Shown: positions 51,030-60,312, counted from the first letter of the stretch. The stretch: DNA of 64,000 nt from Halorussus ruber (GCF_004765785.1 NZ_SBIT01000010.1:124001-188000); one strand, 5' to 3'. The notes: generated by a model from the sequence alone, not told the origin. Numbers and translations: made by a program.

Positions 51030-51212
51030 GGACTGAAAGGGCGAGCGCGGTTCGCGCACCGCGTGGTCGTCTCAGCGACCCCTATCCGAAGTCGGGCGGT
51101 GCGGAGAGACTTCGGATATGTCGCTGAACGACCGCGAACCGCGCGAGGGCTTTCGAGGACACTGCTGTCTCACCTGCTTCTACGGTTTCGAGTACGAGGA
51201 CTTTCGAGGTCG
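51030..51212 (-). repeat. Structured repeat family A, copy A3
   Basis: The gap 50802-51326 carries no gene. On the minus strand the core runs from CCTCGAAAGCCCTCGCGCGG (51159 down) to GCCCTTTCAGTCC (51030). The inner stem CAGCGACATATCCGAAGTC pairs with GACTTCGGATAGGGGTCGCTG (51072-51094 against 51109-51127) around the loop TCTCCGCACCGCCC shared with copy A4. A second end motif ACTTTCGAGG lies about 50 bases further, at 51199-51209. Confidence 0.75.
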
Positions 51213-51326
51213 AAGTCACGGCCTCGTCGGTCCCCTCTCGAACAGACAAACGAAAACAATGCTAAAACTGATTCAAATGATGCTTAAATGCAGAAAGAGT
51301 TGGTTTTGTCCGGAGAAAAAAGCGTC

Positions 51327-52052
51327 TCAGACCGATTCGGGCGCGGCCGCTTTCGCGTCCTGTGCGGCCTCGACGGTCTCGCGCACCGCCTCGACGCCCT
51401 CGTCGTGGACGAGGTCGCCGACGATGATGGTGTCGGCGCGCTCGGCCATCGTCCGGGCCGAGTCGTAGTCGTGGATGCCGCCGCCGTAGAATAGCGTCGC
51501 CTCCTCCAGCGCGTCCGCGGCGGCCTCGACCGCGTCGGGGTCGCCGTACATCCCCGAATACTCGACGTAGACGATTTCCTGGCCGTACATCTGCTCGGCG
51601 ACCTCGGCGTAGGCCGCCACGTCCTCGGGCGACTGGTCGCAGTCGGCGCTGGTGAGTTCGGCCACGCTGGCGTCGGGGTTCATGATGATGTAGGCCTCGG
51701 TGGTGGTCCGGTCCCAGTTCACGTCGCTCGATTTGACCCACTCCTTGTGGAATCCGGTGGCCCACGCGATGTCCCCGGCGTTGAGGACGACCGGCACGAG
51801 GTAGCCGTCGAGGTCGTCGTCGTCCACCACGACCGCGGGGTTGCTCGGTTCCTGATACAGCGGCACGTCGTACTTCGCGCAGGCGTCGATGACCCGCTGC
51901 ATCTTCTCTTGGGTCATGTCGAGCGTCCCGCCGATTTCGAGCGCGTCGGTGCCGGTCTCGCAAACGTCCTCGAAGGTCTCGCCCTCCGCGAGCGTCTTGT
52001 CCGGGTCCAACTTGACGATGTGGTCCCAGTCGGTCCAGGGTGAGGTAGTCAT
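51327..52052 (-). CDS. Geranylgeranylglyceryl phosphate synthase
   Basis: 241 aa from the ATG at 52052 ([19 protein letters not shown]). GGGP synthase/PcrB motifs: KLDPDKTL near the start, [34 protein letters not shown] and [33 protein letters not shown] (as segments). It joins sn-glycerol-1-phosphate with geranylgeranyl diphosphate, the first ether bond of archaeal lipids. Full length. Confidence 0.95.
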   Translation of the reverse strand: MTTSPWTDWDHIVKLDPDKTLAEGETFEDVCETGTDALEIGGTLDMTQEKMQRVIDACAKYDVPLYQEPSNPAVVVDDDDLDGYLVPVVLNAGDIAWATGFHKEWVKSSDVNWDRTTTEAYIIMNPDASVAELTSADCDQSPEDVAAYAEVAEQMYGQEIVYVEYSGMYGDPDAVEAAADALEEATLFYGGGIHDYDSARTMAERADTIIVGDLVHDEGVEAVRETVEAAQDAKAAAPESV

Positions 52053-52202
52053 TATGCGTGTAAACCCGAGGATGCGGTTTAACATCTTCGAATCCACCTT
52101 TTATTACGGCTGCGAGTGCCAGCGGCGCTCATTCTCCGATGAACTGGGCCGAAAGCCACGGCCATGGAAACAAATACGGTTCTGTATGCACAATGTATAC
52201 GC

Positions 52203-52400
52203 ATGAGTACCAGTATCCGGGTCTCCAACGAGACGAAGGACAAACTCTCCCGGTTGAAACGGGACGATGAGACGTGGGACGAGTTCCTGAACCGACTGAC
52301 GAACGAGGAGGAGCCTATCAATATCGGCGCGTGGTCGGACGACGTGGCTGACCGTGCCCGTGAAGCCGTCGAAAGTTCCCGAGAGAGTTTCGAGCGATGA
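52203..52400 (+). CDS. vapB: VapB-type antitoxin
   Basis: 65 aa from the ATG at 52203. A ribbon-helix-helix-like opening STSIRVSNETKDKLSRLKRDDETWDEFLNRLT is followed by an acidic flexible tail that would wrap the toxin. It overlaps the PIN-domain gene by four bases, the classic order of a type II toxin-antitoxin pair. Confidence 0.85.
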   Translation: MSTSIRVSNETKDKLSRLKRDDETWDEFLNRLTNEEEPINIGAWSDDVADRAREAVESSRESFER

Positions 52401-52789
52401 CCTTTCTCGATTCGTCGGTTATCATCGACATGCTCAGCGGGGTTGATTCGACTGTCGAGTTCGTTCAGGAGCAGGGGGAACCCTACTTCACCTCCTCTCT
52501 CTGCGTCTTCGAAATCCTGGACGGGGTACTCGGGAGTGGTTCGACCGACGTCGTTGCGGCCCGCCAAGACTTCGATGGGGTCCACGCTCTCGACCTCACC
52601 GACGACATCGCTCTGGAGGCCGCACGTCTTCAGGACCAACTCCTCGACGACGGCCAGCGAATGCCCACCCGCGACCTACTCATCGCCGCGACCGCTCGTT
52701 CGACAGGCGACCATCTCGTCGTCGCTGACAGCGATTTCGAAACGGCCATCCTTCAGTCTCACATTCAAGTGACTAACCTTTCGAAGTGA
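52397..52789 (+). CDS. vapC: VapC-type PIN-domain toxin
   Basis: 130 aa. The PIN acidic residues are seen at Asp5 (FLDSSVIID), Glu39 (CVFEILDG), Asp93 (PTRDLLIAATA) and Asp111/113 (VADSDFE). VapC toxins are ribonucleases, often cutting tRNA or rRNA. The catalytic set is intact, so the pair may be active. It marks the left edge of the accessory stretch 52.2-54.4 kb. Confidence 0.88.
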   Translation: MTFLDSSVIIDMLSGVDSTVEFVQEQGEPYFTSSLCVFEILDGVLGSGSTDVVAARQDFDGVHALDLTDDIALEAARLQDQLLDDGQRMPTRDLLIAATARSTGDHLVVADSDFETAILQSHIQVTNLSK

Positions 52790-52900
52790 TGGTGTTTTCA
52801 GTCGGGGGAGGGTAGTCTGCTGGACTATGGCAGTCCGGAGCTACATGTAGAGGCCAGCAGTTCACGAACATATTTGTAATCCCGTTTTGTTGGGGCTAAT

Positions 52901-53668
52901 ATGAGTGAAAAGGAGTTTATTGAGTTCATCCCCGGTATTATATCTTCTACAACCGAAGACCGTCATGGTCACGAAATCTCGAAATCAACTTTGGAGAAAT
53001 GGGCGAAGGAACTTCGGGACGAAAAAAAGACTATTCCATTCACTTTCAATCATTCCTCTGAACCAGTAGGTGAATGGTTAGATGCTCAGGTATTAAGTCA
53101 TGGAGATTCTGCTTTTCTTGCTGGCATGGTAGGTATTTATTCGGGTAATCAAGATGCAGTAGAGAGACTAAATGATGGAGAGTTTGGTGGCTTAAGTATT
53201 CAGGGTACTACATATCGGAATATCACAGAGAACCAGTTTACTTCAGCAGATGAAGTAATATCGCTATCAGTAGAACCTTCATGGTCAGAATCTATTGGCG
53301 GTATAATCGACCAACAGGGGGCAGGTTATCGCTTTGAAATTCAGAAGTCAGAAGTCGGTCTTGCGTTATTTGAGATTGTAATTGGGAATATTGATGGCAT
53401 TATTCAGGCACTCATTATGATTCATGCCTACTGTACGTATCAGAGAAAAGTTTTTGAGGAGGAGAATCAAACCGAGGAGTCATCTACTCGGGCAAATATT
53501 CAACTTCCTGATGGCACAGAAGTTAACCTTGTAGAGAATAACGCAAAGGAGGTCATAGTGCAGTTAGAAGAGTCGGGTTATGAAGTCCAAATTAATCCTG
53601 AAGAAGCAGAACAGCTCTCCGACACGTATCAAAAGGCCATCAAAGAAAAAGACGCTGAAGACGATTAA
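52901..53668 (+). CDS. Prohead-protease-like protein (S78-like) with C-terminal extension
   Basis: 255 aa, AT-rich. Residues 5-125 resemble HK97-type prohead proteases: IPGIISSTTEDRHGHEISKSTL, then candidate catalytic His in PFTFNHSSEPVGEW, and candidate Ser in EFGGLSIQGTTYR. Residues 160-190 are hydrophobic (LALFEIVIGNIDGIIQALIMIHAY). The last 60 residues form a separate small domain (IQLPDGTEVNLVENNAKEVIVQLEESGYEVQ). No capsid, portal or terminase gene is near, so it is an orphan: a phage remnant or a recruited defence protease. Its AT content suggests recent acquisition. Confidence 0.55.
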   Translation: MSEKEFIEFIPGIISSTTEDRHGHEISKSTLEKWAKELRDEKKTIPFTFNHSSEPVGEWLDAQVLSHGDSAFLAGMVGIYSGNQDAVERLNDGEFGGLSIQGTTYRNITENQFTSADEVISLSVEPSWSESIGGIIDQQGAGYRFEIQKSEVGLALFEIVIGNIDGIIQALIMIHAYCTYQRKVFEEENQTEESSTRANIQLPDGTEVNLVENNAKEVIVQLEESGYEVQINPEEAEQLSDTYQKAIKEKDAEDD

Positions 53669-53671
53669 ACT

Positions 53672-53872
53672 TCACATCCTCCAAACCCAAAGCCGGTAGA
53701 TATTCTCTCGATACAACTCCTCGATGTCCTCGATGCCCGCGTCCGAGAGCTTCTCGGCTGTCTTCGCGCCGATGCCGTCGAGCGATTCGGGGTCGCTTCC
53801 CGAGTCGCTCTCGCGGGCCTTATGCGGCAATACGCCGCAATTCACCGCGAGTGAACGATACTGTCGGCTCAC
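53672..53872 (-). pseudogene. Displaced fragment of a topA 3' end
   Basis: The segment KARESDSGSDPESLDGIGAKTAEKLSDAGIEDIEEL (about 53716-53820) is a near copy of the C-terminal helix-hairpin-helix of the intact topA 3' end (54515-54610), about 80% alike in DNA. It is cut off on both sides from any topoisomerase frame. The open frame joined to it gives MSRQYRSLAVNCGVLPH at the start and an unrelated last 12 residues. It is a duplicated or displaced end, the mark of an insertion at topA. Confidence 0.7.
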
Positions 53873-54114
53873 TTCTCTTCATCGTCTGTCCGAGCGAGAC
53901 CTTCCCAGATGGCCATGAAACTAGACAGAATCACTACTGTTTGTTTAATCGGCCGAATGTCTATCCCGGCAAGTAACAGACAGAGACAGACGACCGTAAC
54001 CGCTACCAAACCTATCAGGCGTCGCTGATTTCGTTTGCAGAGACGGCTCCAGAGGTGAATTGCAAGCGCGATTGCGAGGCGATACAGGGCGTAGGCCGGT
54101 CCGGGTGTATACAT
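53869..54114 (-). CDS. Small membrane protein inside the topA insertion
   Basis: 81 aa with two hydrophobic helices (LYRLAIALAIHLW and LIGLVAVTVVCLCLLLAGI) linked by a basic turn, and a hydrophobic stretch near the C-terminus. No family recognised. Its stop overlaps the start of the displaced topA fragment. It could be the cargo of the small insertion between the two topA ends. Could also be chance. Confidence 0.4.
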   Translation of the reverse strand: MYTPGPAYALYRLAIALAIHLWSRLCKRNQRRLIGLVAVTVVCLCLLLAGIDIRPIKQTVVILSSFMAIWEGLARTDDEEK

Positions 54115-54416
54115 TTCTCGTGGGGGTCAGTTGGACCCACTTCGCGAGGTCCAGACGTAGCTGTCGAATCATTGCGATGAAGCAAGTGGATTCAGACAGC
54201 ATACCGGGACCCAAAGGGTGAGAGGGCACGGGGGAAGCCTTGACTCGTTTGCTCGTGTTACGGAGCCCCTCGTCCGGGTGGACTGGCCATCGCCTCTCGT
54301 CCGCAGGATGCTGACCTACTCACGCGGGAACGCCAGAACGGGGTTTCATACGAATTACACTGTCGCACTCATACATAAAACCTTCCCAGAAATCGACACG
54401 AATCAGGCGAAGGCTA
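54115..54416. other. Gene-poor stretch downstream of topA
   Basis: 302 bases between topA and the small membrane gene. Inverted GGGTC..GACCC pairs occur near 54129. The plus strand encodes LTYSRGNARTGFHTNYTVAL in an open frame that then runs into topA and is probably not expressed. No firm feature; likely remains of the inserted segment. Confidence 0.3.
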
Positions 54417-56918
54417 TCAGTCGGCTTTCGCCTTCCAGCCCCGAAGCCTATCCTCGCTCACGCCCTGCACCTGAGAGGCCACCGTCTCGACTTCGGCCTC
54501 CTTCAGGTCCTCGATGCTCTCGATACCGGCCTCAGAGAGCTTCTCGGCGGTCTTCGAGCCGATGCCGTCGAGCGTTTCGAGGTCGCTTCCGGACTCGCTC
54601 TCGCGGGCCTTGAACTCCCGGTAGTTGCAGATGGGACAGCCCAGTTCCCACGGGTCGTCGCCGCTGTGGATGACGAGTTCGGGCAGGTCGTGTTCCTCGC
54701 AGCGCTCGTCGGTGATTTCGATGTCGCCCCGGCGCGGGAGCGGGAGCGAGTAGTCACAGTCGGGGTAGCGAGTGCACCCGACCAGCCGCGAGCCGTTTTT
54801 GAGGTGCTTGATTGCCAGCTCGCCGCCCTCCTCCTCGCCGCACTCGGGACAGACCCCGATGACTTCGTCCTCTTCCTCGTCGGCCTCCTCGGCCTTGCAG
54901 AGTGGGCACCCGTGGACGAACGTCTGGCGGCCCGCCAGCATTTTGACGTGGCGTAGGTCGTGTTTCTCGCACGTCTCGTCCAAGATGAGGGGCTTGCCCG
55001 TGTTCGGGAGCGGCAGGGTGTACTCGCAGTCGGGGTAGCCGTCACACCCGACGAAGTACGAGCCGTTCCGGCTCTGGCGGACCAGCAGCTCGTGGTCCGA
55101 CTCGGGGCAGGGGCCGAGTTTCTTGTCTGCCTTCAGCGATTCTTGCAGGAGGTCGCCGACCTCCTCGCGGGAGTCGCGCAACTCGTCGAACACCTGCTGG
55201 AGGTACTCGCGGGACTCGTCGGCGACCTCGCTCAGGTCGGCCTCGCCCTCCGCGATGGCGGTCATGTCCTCTTCGAGTTCGGCGGTCATCTCCTCGCTGA
55301 CCACGAGGTCCGCGAACTTTTCGGCGGCCGTGACCACGGCCTTCGCCAACTGAGTCGGCCGCGGCGGGTCGCCCTCGACGTAGCCCCGGTCGTAGAGCTT
55401 CTCGACGGTATTGTGGCGGGTCGACTTCGTCCCGACCCCCATCTTCTCCATGGTCTCGATGAGCCGTGACTGGCCGTATCTGCGGGGCGGCTGGGTCTGC
55501 TTGTCCTCGATGCGGGCGTCGGTGACCGCCAACTCGTCGCCCTCTTCGACGTCGGGGACGTAGTTCTCGGAGGTGTTGAAGTAGGGGTAGACCGCGTGGT
55601 AGCCCTCTTCGAGGAGGCGCTTGCCGTTGGCCTTGAGCTTGTGTTCGTCCACGCCAGCGACGACTTTGAGGTGTTCCCACGTCGCCGAGTCGGCCACGGT
55701 GGCGAAGAACCGCCGGACGACCAACTCGTAGATCTCCCACTCGTCGTCCGAGAGGTCGCCCTTCGTCGGTACGTCCTCGGTCGGGTGAATCGGCGGGTGG
55801 TCGGTGGTCTCCTCGTCGCCCTCGGTGGGTTCGAGGTCGTCCAGTTCGAGCAGGTCGTCGGCGTCGTCGCCGAAGTGGTAGTTGCCCGAGAACGTATCGA
55901 GTAGCTCCTCGGGGTCCAAATCGTCGGGATAGACCGTGTTGTCGGTCCGGGGGTAAGTCATGTACCCCGCGGTGTAGAGGTCCTCGGCGATGCTCATGGC
56001 CTGCTGGGCCGAGTAGCCCAGACTCCCTGCCGCGCGGATGAACTGCGTGGTGTTGAACGGCGCGGGCGGGTCGTCGGTCCGAGTGCGCCGGGAGACGCGC
56101 TCGACCTCGGCCGCGCTCGCCGAATCGAGCGCCTCGAAGACGCCCTCTGCGGTCTCCTCGTCCCAGACGCGCTCGGCCTCGTTGTCGTCCTCGTCGCGGT
56201 AGAAGTACTGGGCCTCGAACTCCGCGGTCTCCTCGTCGGTGTCCTTCAGCAGGTCCGCGAACAGTTCCCAGTAGTCCTCGGGGTCGAAGGCCTCGATTTC
56301 GCGCTCGCGGTCCACGATGAGTTTGAGCGTCGGCGACTGCACCCGGCCGACCGAGATGAAGTCGTCGCCCAGCTGGCGGGCCGACAGCGAGAGGAATCGC
56401 GTGAGGGCCGCGCCCCAAATCAGGTCGATTTCCTGTCGGGCCTCGCCCGCCGCCGCGAGGTCGAAGTCCAACTCGTCGGGGTTCTCGAAGGCCTCGGTGA
56501 CCTCGTTTTCCGTGATGGAGGAGAACCGGACCCGGCGAATCGGCACGTCGTCGTTGACCTCGCGGACGAGTTCCCACGCCTCCTTGCCGATGAGTTCGCC
56601 CTCGCGGTCGTAGTCGGTCGCAATCGTCACTTGGTCGGCCTTCCGGGCCAGCACGCGCAGGGTGGAGACGATGTTCTCTTTCGTGGCCTTCTTCTCGATG
56701 GGTGCGTCGATGAGTTCGACCGGTTCCACGTCGCGCCAGTCGTTGTACTCGTCGGGGAAGTCCACGCCGACCACGTGGCCCGACAGGCCGATACACCGCC
56801 TGCCGCCCCACTTGTAGACGTTGACGCCGTTCTTTCGCTCGGCTTCGGCGGACTCGCCGCTCAGGATGTCGGCGATTCGACGGGCGGCGTTGTCCTTCTC
56901 GGTGATTATCAGTTCCAT
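54417..56918 (-). CDS. topA: DNA topoisomerase I (type IA)
   Basis: 833 aa. A TOPRIM domain opens the protein (ELIITEKDNAARRIADIL, ATDYDREGELIG). The active-site region AGYMTYPRTDNTVYPDDL holds the catalytic Tyr near residue 320. Three to four C-terminal zinc ribbons follow (CPESDHELLVR..CDGYPDC, CEKHDLRH..CPLC, CPECGEEEGG..CTRYPDC, CEEHDLPE..CPIC), and a final helix-hairpin-helix (LDGIGSKTAEKLSEAGIESIEDL). It relaxes negatively supercoiled DNA. A second copy of the last domain lies at 53716-53820. Confidence 0.96.
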   Translation of the reverse strand: MELIITEKDNAARRIADILSGESAEAERKNGVNVYKWGGRRCIGLSGHVVGVDFPDEYNDWRDVEPVELIDAPIEKKATKENIVSTLRVLARKADQVTIATDYDREGELIGKEAWELVREVNDDVPIRRVRFSSITENEVTEAFENPDELDFDLAAAGEARQEIDLIWGAALTRFLSLSARQLGDDFISVGRVQSPTLKLIVDREREIEAFDPEDYWELFADLLKDTDEETAEFEAQYFYRDEDDNEAERVWDEETAEGVFEALDSASAAEVERVSRRTRTDDPPAPFNTTQFIRAAGSLGYSAQQAMSIAEDLYTAGYMTYPRTDNTVYPDDLDPEELLDTFSGNYHFGDDADDLLELDDLEPTEGDEETTDHPPIHPTEDVPTKGDLSDDEWEIYELVVRRFFATVADSATWEHLKVVAGVDEHKLKANGKRLLEEGYHAVYPYFNTSENYVPDVEEGDELAVTDARIEDKQTQPPRRYGQSRLIETMEKMGVGTKSTRHNTVEKLYDRGYVEGDPPRPTQLAKAVVTAAEKFADLVVSEEMTAELEEDMTAIAEGEADLSEVADESREYLQQVFDELRDSREEVGDLLQESLKADKKLGPCPESDHELLVRQSRNGSYFVGCDGYPDCEYTLPLPNTGKPLILDETCEKHDLRHVKMLAGRQTFVHGCPLCKAEEADEEEDEVIGVCPECGEEEGGELAIKHLKNGSRLVGCTRYPDCDYSLPLPRRGDIEITDERCEEHDLPELVIHSGDDPWELGCPICNYREFKARESESGSDLETLDGIGSKTAEKLSEAGIESIEDLKEAEVETVASQVQGVSEDRLRGWKAKAD

Positions 56919-57187
56919 GCCTCACCTCCGGCGGCCGGTTCACGTCCGAACCGGGCGGCTACTCGGGGGTCGGGGAGTCGCTGGTCGCTCATTCGTGTTT
57001 CCGGTAGGACAACTGCGGGCGTAAAGCTTTCGCCGCCGAAAATCGCCAGAGGGCGGCGGTCCAAGGCGCGTGCGCGAAGGACGATAGCCGACTGACGACG
57101 ACTCACGACCCCGCCGCGGAGTCTCCGGCAGACCCGGCCGGGAAAGAATGCGTTTAAGAACCACACGCACGACCTTCCACCGAGACC

Positions 57188-58615
57188 GTGTCGGGCGAAC
57201 AGGAGAGCCGAGTAGACATGACCACCGGGGCGATTACGCCGAAACTCGTCAGCCTCGCGTGGCCCCTCGTGGCGGGCAACCTCCTCCAGACGTTCTACAA
57301 CTTAGCTGACATGTTCTGGGTCGGTCGCGTCGGGCCGAAAGCGGTCGCGGCCGTCTCGCTGATGTTCCCGACCGCGTGGATGTTCGTCTCGGTGGCGATG
57401 GGCCTGACCGCGGCGTCGGTCGCGCTGGTGTCCCAGCACGTCGGCGCGGGCGACGACCGGAAGGCCGACAACGTGGTCGCCCAGATTACGATGCTGACCG
57501 TCGCGGTGGCGCTGGCCCTCTCGGCGTTCGGCTACGTCTTTCGCCACCCCTTGCTGGACCTCGTCGGCGCGCAGGGACAGGTCTACGCCTTCTCGCTCCA
57601 GTACATCGAGGTCCTGTTCGTCTCGATTCCGTTCACCTTCCTCTTTTTCGTCTTCCGGGCGGTCCTGCGCGGGGCGGGCGACACTCGGACCGCGATGTGG
57701 CTGATGATGCTCTCGGCGGGCGTCAACGTGGTCCTCGACCCCTTCTTCATCCTCGGCTGGTGGGAGTTCCCGGCGTGGGGCGTCCGCGGGGCGGCCGTCG
57801 CCACGCTGATTTCGCGGGTCCTCGCGGCGGTCATCGGGGTCGCGCTCCTCGTGAAGGGCGACTGGGGCGTCCAGCTTCGACTGGCGGACCTCCGACCCGA
57901 CTGGCCGGTGCTGAAGCAACTCGTGGACGTGGGCTACCCCGGAACTATCGACGGCCTCGCGCGAAGTTTCGCCGCGGTGGCGATGGCCGCCCTCGTGGCG
58001 CGATTCGGCCCGATTCCGACCGCCGCCTACGGCGTCGGTCTCCGACTGATGTCGGTGTCGTGGACCGTCTCGGGCGCGGTCGGGCAGGCCACCGCGACCG
58101 GGGTCGGGCAGAACCTCGGCGCGGACACCCCCGACCGGGCCGCCGAGGTCACGTGGAAGGCGACCGGGGGCACGCTGGCGGTGCTGTTCGGCGCTGGCGC
58201 GCTGATGGTCGCCTTCCCAGACGAGGCCATGCGCGTGTTCATCGCCGACCCCGCGGTCGTCGCGGCGGGCGTGGACTTCCTGCGCATCATCGCGCCCTTC
58301 CTCGCGTTCTTCGGCGGCCTGATGGTCGTGCAGGGCGGGTTCCGCGGGGCGGGCGACACCCGGACCGCGATGGCGCTGTCCTTTCTCTCGCGGTGGGTTC
58401 TGCGCATCCCCGCCGCGCTGGTGCTGGCCTACTCGTGGTCGATTTCGGCGTTCGGCGTCCCGCTGGCCGGGTGGGCGTGGGGCGTCGAGGGCCTCTGGTG
58501 GGCGTGGTCGTTCTCGGCGGTCGGGTCGTTCGTCGTCGGCGCGGCGTGGTTCAGTCTGGGCCGCTGGCGCGAGGGCGTCGTCGAGAAGGAACCGACGGCG
58601 ACGCCGGGGGACTGA
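57188..58615 (+). CDS. MATE family efflux transporter
   Basis: 475 aa from GTG. Twelve membrane helices in two related halves: KLVSLAWPLVAGNLLQTFYNLADMFWVGRVGPKAVAAVSL in the first and DVGYPGTIDGLARSFAAVAMAALVARFG in the second, each with the GAGDTRTAM loop (FRAVLRGAGDTRTAMWL, FRGAGDTRTAMALSF). Proton- or sodium-coupled export of cations or drugs. Single gene. Confidence 0.93.
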   Translation: MSGEQESRVDMTTGAITPKLVSLAWPLVAGNLLQTFYNLADMFWVGRVGPKAVAAVSLMFPTAWMFVSVAMGLTAASVALVSQHVGAGDDRKADNVVAQITMLTVAVALALSAFGYVFRHPLLDLVGAQGQVYAFSLQYIEVLFVSIPFTFLFFVFRAVLRGAGDTRTAMWLMMLSAGVNVVLDPFFILGWWEFPAWGVRGAAVATLISRVLAAVIGVALLVKGDWGVQLRLADLRPDWPVLKQLVDVGYPGTIDGLARSFAAVAMAALVARFGPIPTAAYGVGLRLMSVSWTVSGAVGQATATGVGQNLGADTPDRAAEVTWKATGGTLAVLFGAGALMVAFPDEAMRVFIADPAVVAAGVDFLRIIAPFLAFFGGLMVVQGGFRGAGDTRTAMALSFLSRWVLRIPAALVLAYSWSISAFGVPLAGWAWGVEGLWWAWSFSAVGSFVVGAAWFSLGRWREGVVEKEPTATPGD

Positions 58616-58866
58616 AATTCGGTTCGGGGGACCGACGCCCACGGGGTGCCCCGCCGCGTTTCCGGCGAACGATTTTCGGAGAAAGCCGCCACCTCGGCGA
58701 AACAGATAGAAACAATCCCCTAACACAATATAAAATTGTTTAAGTATTTATTTTAGTTGCTCTGAGCACGACGCCAAACCCTCGACTCCCGTTCGAAACC
58801 TCTACGCCGTCAGGGCTTTCTCCGCTTTCAACAGTATATTATGCCGTCTCGCCCAGTTGTCGAAAC

Positions 58867-58983
58867 ATGGAAGCAGACACGGCAGGCACGCGACTTCGTC
58901 GGTGGTGGACCGAACTCGACCGCGGGTGGCAGGCGGTCGCCCTCGGCTATCTCGTGGTCGGCGTCGTCGTTCTCACGGTCTGA
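58867..58983 (+). CDS. 38-aa single-helix membrane protein coupled to the YeiH-type exporter
   Basis: MEADTAGTRLRRWWTELDRG is followed by a single membrane helix (WQAVALGYLVVGVVVLTV). The stop lies three bases before the ATG of the exporter gene, and the promoter-like AT-rich stretch is upstream of this mini-gene, so both are on one transcript. It could be a small subunit or stabiliser of the exporter. Very short, but composition and placement are convincing. Confidence 0.55.
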   Translation: MEADTAGTRLRRWWTELDRGWQAVALGYLVVGVVVLTV

Positions 58984-58986
58984 GCG

Positions 58987-60018
58987 ATGGCAGGGATTCG
59001 TCGCCTCCTCCCCGGTCTCGCGCTCTTGATACTCGTCGGTGCCGTCGGCGAGGCGGTCGGCGCGATTACGCCGCTGAATCCGCTGGTCGTAGCAATCGCG
59101 CTCGGCCTCGTCGTCGCCAACGTCGCCGACGTGCCACAGACGTTCCGGCCGGGCATCGCCACCCAGAAGCTCTGGCTCGAAGTCGGCATCGTGTTGATGG
59201 GCGCTCGCATCGCGCTCGACTCGGTGCTTTCGGCGGGACTGCCGCTCCTGCTGTCGGTCCTCGGAATCGTCGCGTTCACCATCGGCGTCGCCGAGGTCCT
59301 CTCGCGCCGACTGTTCGGCCTCCAGCGACGCCTCGGCTCGCTGCTCGCGGCGGGCGCGAGCATCTGCGGCGTCTCGGCGGTCGTCGCCACCGCCGGGACC
59401 GTCCGGGCCGACGAGGAGCAAATCGCCTACGCCACCAGCGCCATCCTGCTGTTCGACGCGCTCACGCTCTTCGCGTACCCCGTCGCGGGGCAACTGCTGG
59501 ACCTCTCCGGGCAGGTGTTCGGCATCTGGGCCGGACTGAGCATGTTCAGCACCGGCCCGGTGACGGCTGCGGGGTTCGCCTACTCCGAGACGGCAGGCCA
59601 GTGGGCCACGCTGACGAAACTCACGCGCAACGTCCTCCTCGGCGCGGTCGTCCTCGCGTACTCGGTGGTCTACACGGGGACTGACGAGGAAACGGTCGAG
59701 AGTGACTCGGACGCCACGGACACCGACGGGACGGATTCCGACGGGACGCTCCGACGACTCTGGCAGGGGTTCCCGAAATTCGTCCTCGGGTTCGTCTCGG
59801 TGATGCTACTGGCCTCCAGCGGGGCGCTGACCGGGGCCGAAATCGACGCCCTCACGCGCGCCTATCATTACTTGTTCCTCGCCGCGTTCGCTGGCCTCGG
59901 CCTCGACATCGAAGTCGAGGGCCTGCGTCGGACTGGCGTGGGACCGGTCGCGCTGCTGTTCGTGACGCTCGTCATCGTCAGTGTGGTGTCGCTGGTCGGA
60001 GTTCAGTCCCTGTTCTGA
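58987..60018 (+). CDS. YeiH/UPF0324 family putative sulfate exporter
   Basis: 343 aa, about ten membrane helices. Family signatures are NPLVVAIALGLVVANV, GIATQKLWLEVGIVLMGARIAL, GASICGVSAVVATAGTVRADEEQIAYATSAILLFDAL and YHYLFLAAFAGLGLDI. An acidic Asp/Thr loop (EETVESDSDATDTDGTDSDGT) of halophile type sits between helices near residue 235. The family is annotated as sulfate or sulfite exporters; the substrate is unproven. Confidence 0.9.
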   Translation: MAGIRRLLPGLALLILVGAVGEAVGAITPLNPLVVAIALGLVVANVADVPQTFRPGIATQKLWLEVGIVLMGARIALDSVLSAGLPLLLSVLGIVAFTIGVAEVLSRRLFGLQRRLGSLLAAGASICGVSAVVATAGTVRADEEQIAYATSAILLFDALTLFAYPVAGQLLDLSGQVFGIWAGLSMFSTGPVTAAGFAYSETAGQWATLTKLTRNVLLGAVVLAYSVVYTGTDEETVESDSDATDTDGTDSDGTLRRLWQGFPKFVLGFVSVMLLASSGALTGAEIDALTRAYHYLFLAAFAGLGLDIEVEGLRRTGVGPVALLFVTLVIVSVVSLVGVQSLF

Positions 60019-60143
60019 TTTTCGAGGATTTTCGATGTGGCTGCGAGCGTGAACAACAGAACTGAGATATTGTTGTTTTCTGAAGCTCCGGGCTCATCCC
60101 GGGTTGCTATCGATGGCGAGAGCGAAGTCGTAGGATGAACACC

Positions 60144-60312
60144 TTTGAAGCCCCCGCCCGGTCGCTGACCGACATATCTGCTCCTCTCCGCGCCGGAAGA
60201 CAAACCGCGTCTTCCGAGCCATTGCCTCACTTCGTTCGGCAAGACACCGCCCGTCGCAGATAGGGGTCGGTCAGACGACTAAATTGTACGCGACCGGGCG
60301 TCCCCTTCATCC
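60144..60312 (+). repeat. Structured repeat family A, copy A2
   Basis: Main content of the gene-free gap 60019-60531. It starts TTTGAAGCCCCCGCCCGGTC and ends CCCCTTCATCCACCCC. Inner stem CTGACCGAC (60165-60173) pairs with GTCGGTCAG (60266-60274); copy A1 has CTGAGGGAC/GTCCCTCAG at the same place. The top of the hairpin holds the GGAAGAC..GTCTTCC insertion and TTGCCTCACTTCGTTCGGCAAG, almost identical to A1. Confidence 0.75.

Noticed and set aside
53672-53872. A functional 66-aa HhH protein
   Set aside because: Homology covers only the piece shared with topA and both ends are unrelated, so a displaced fragment is more likely.
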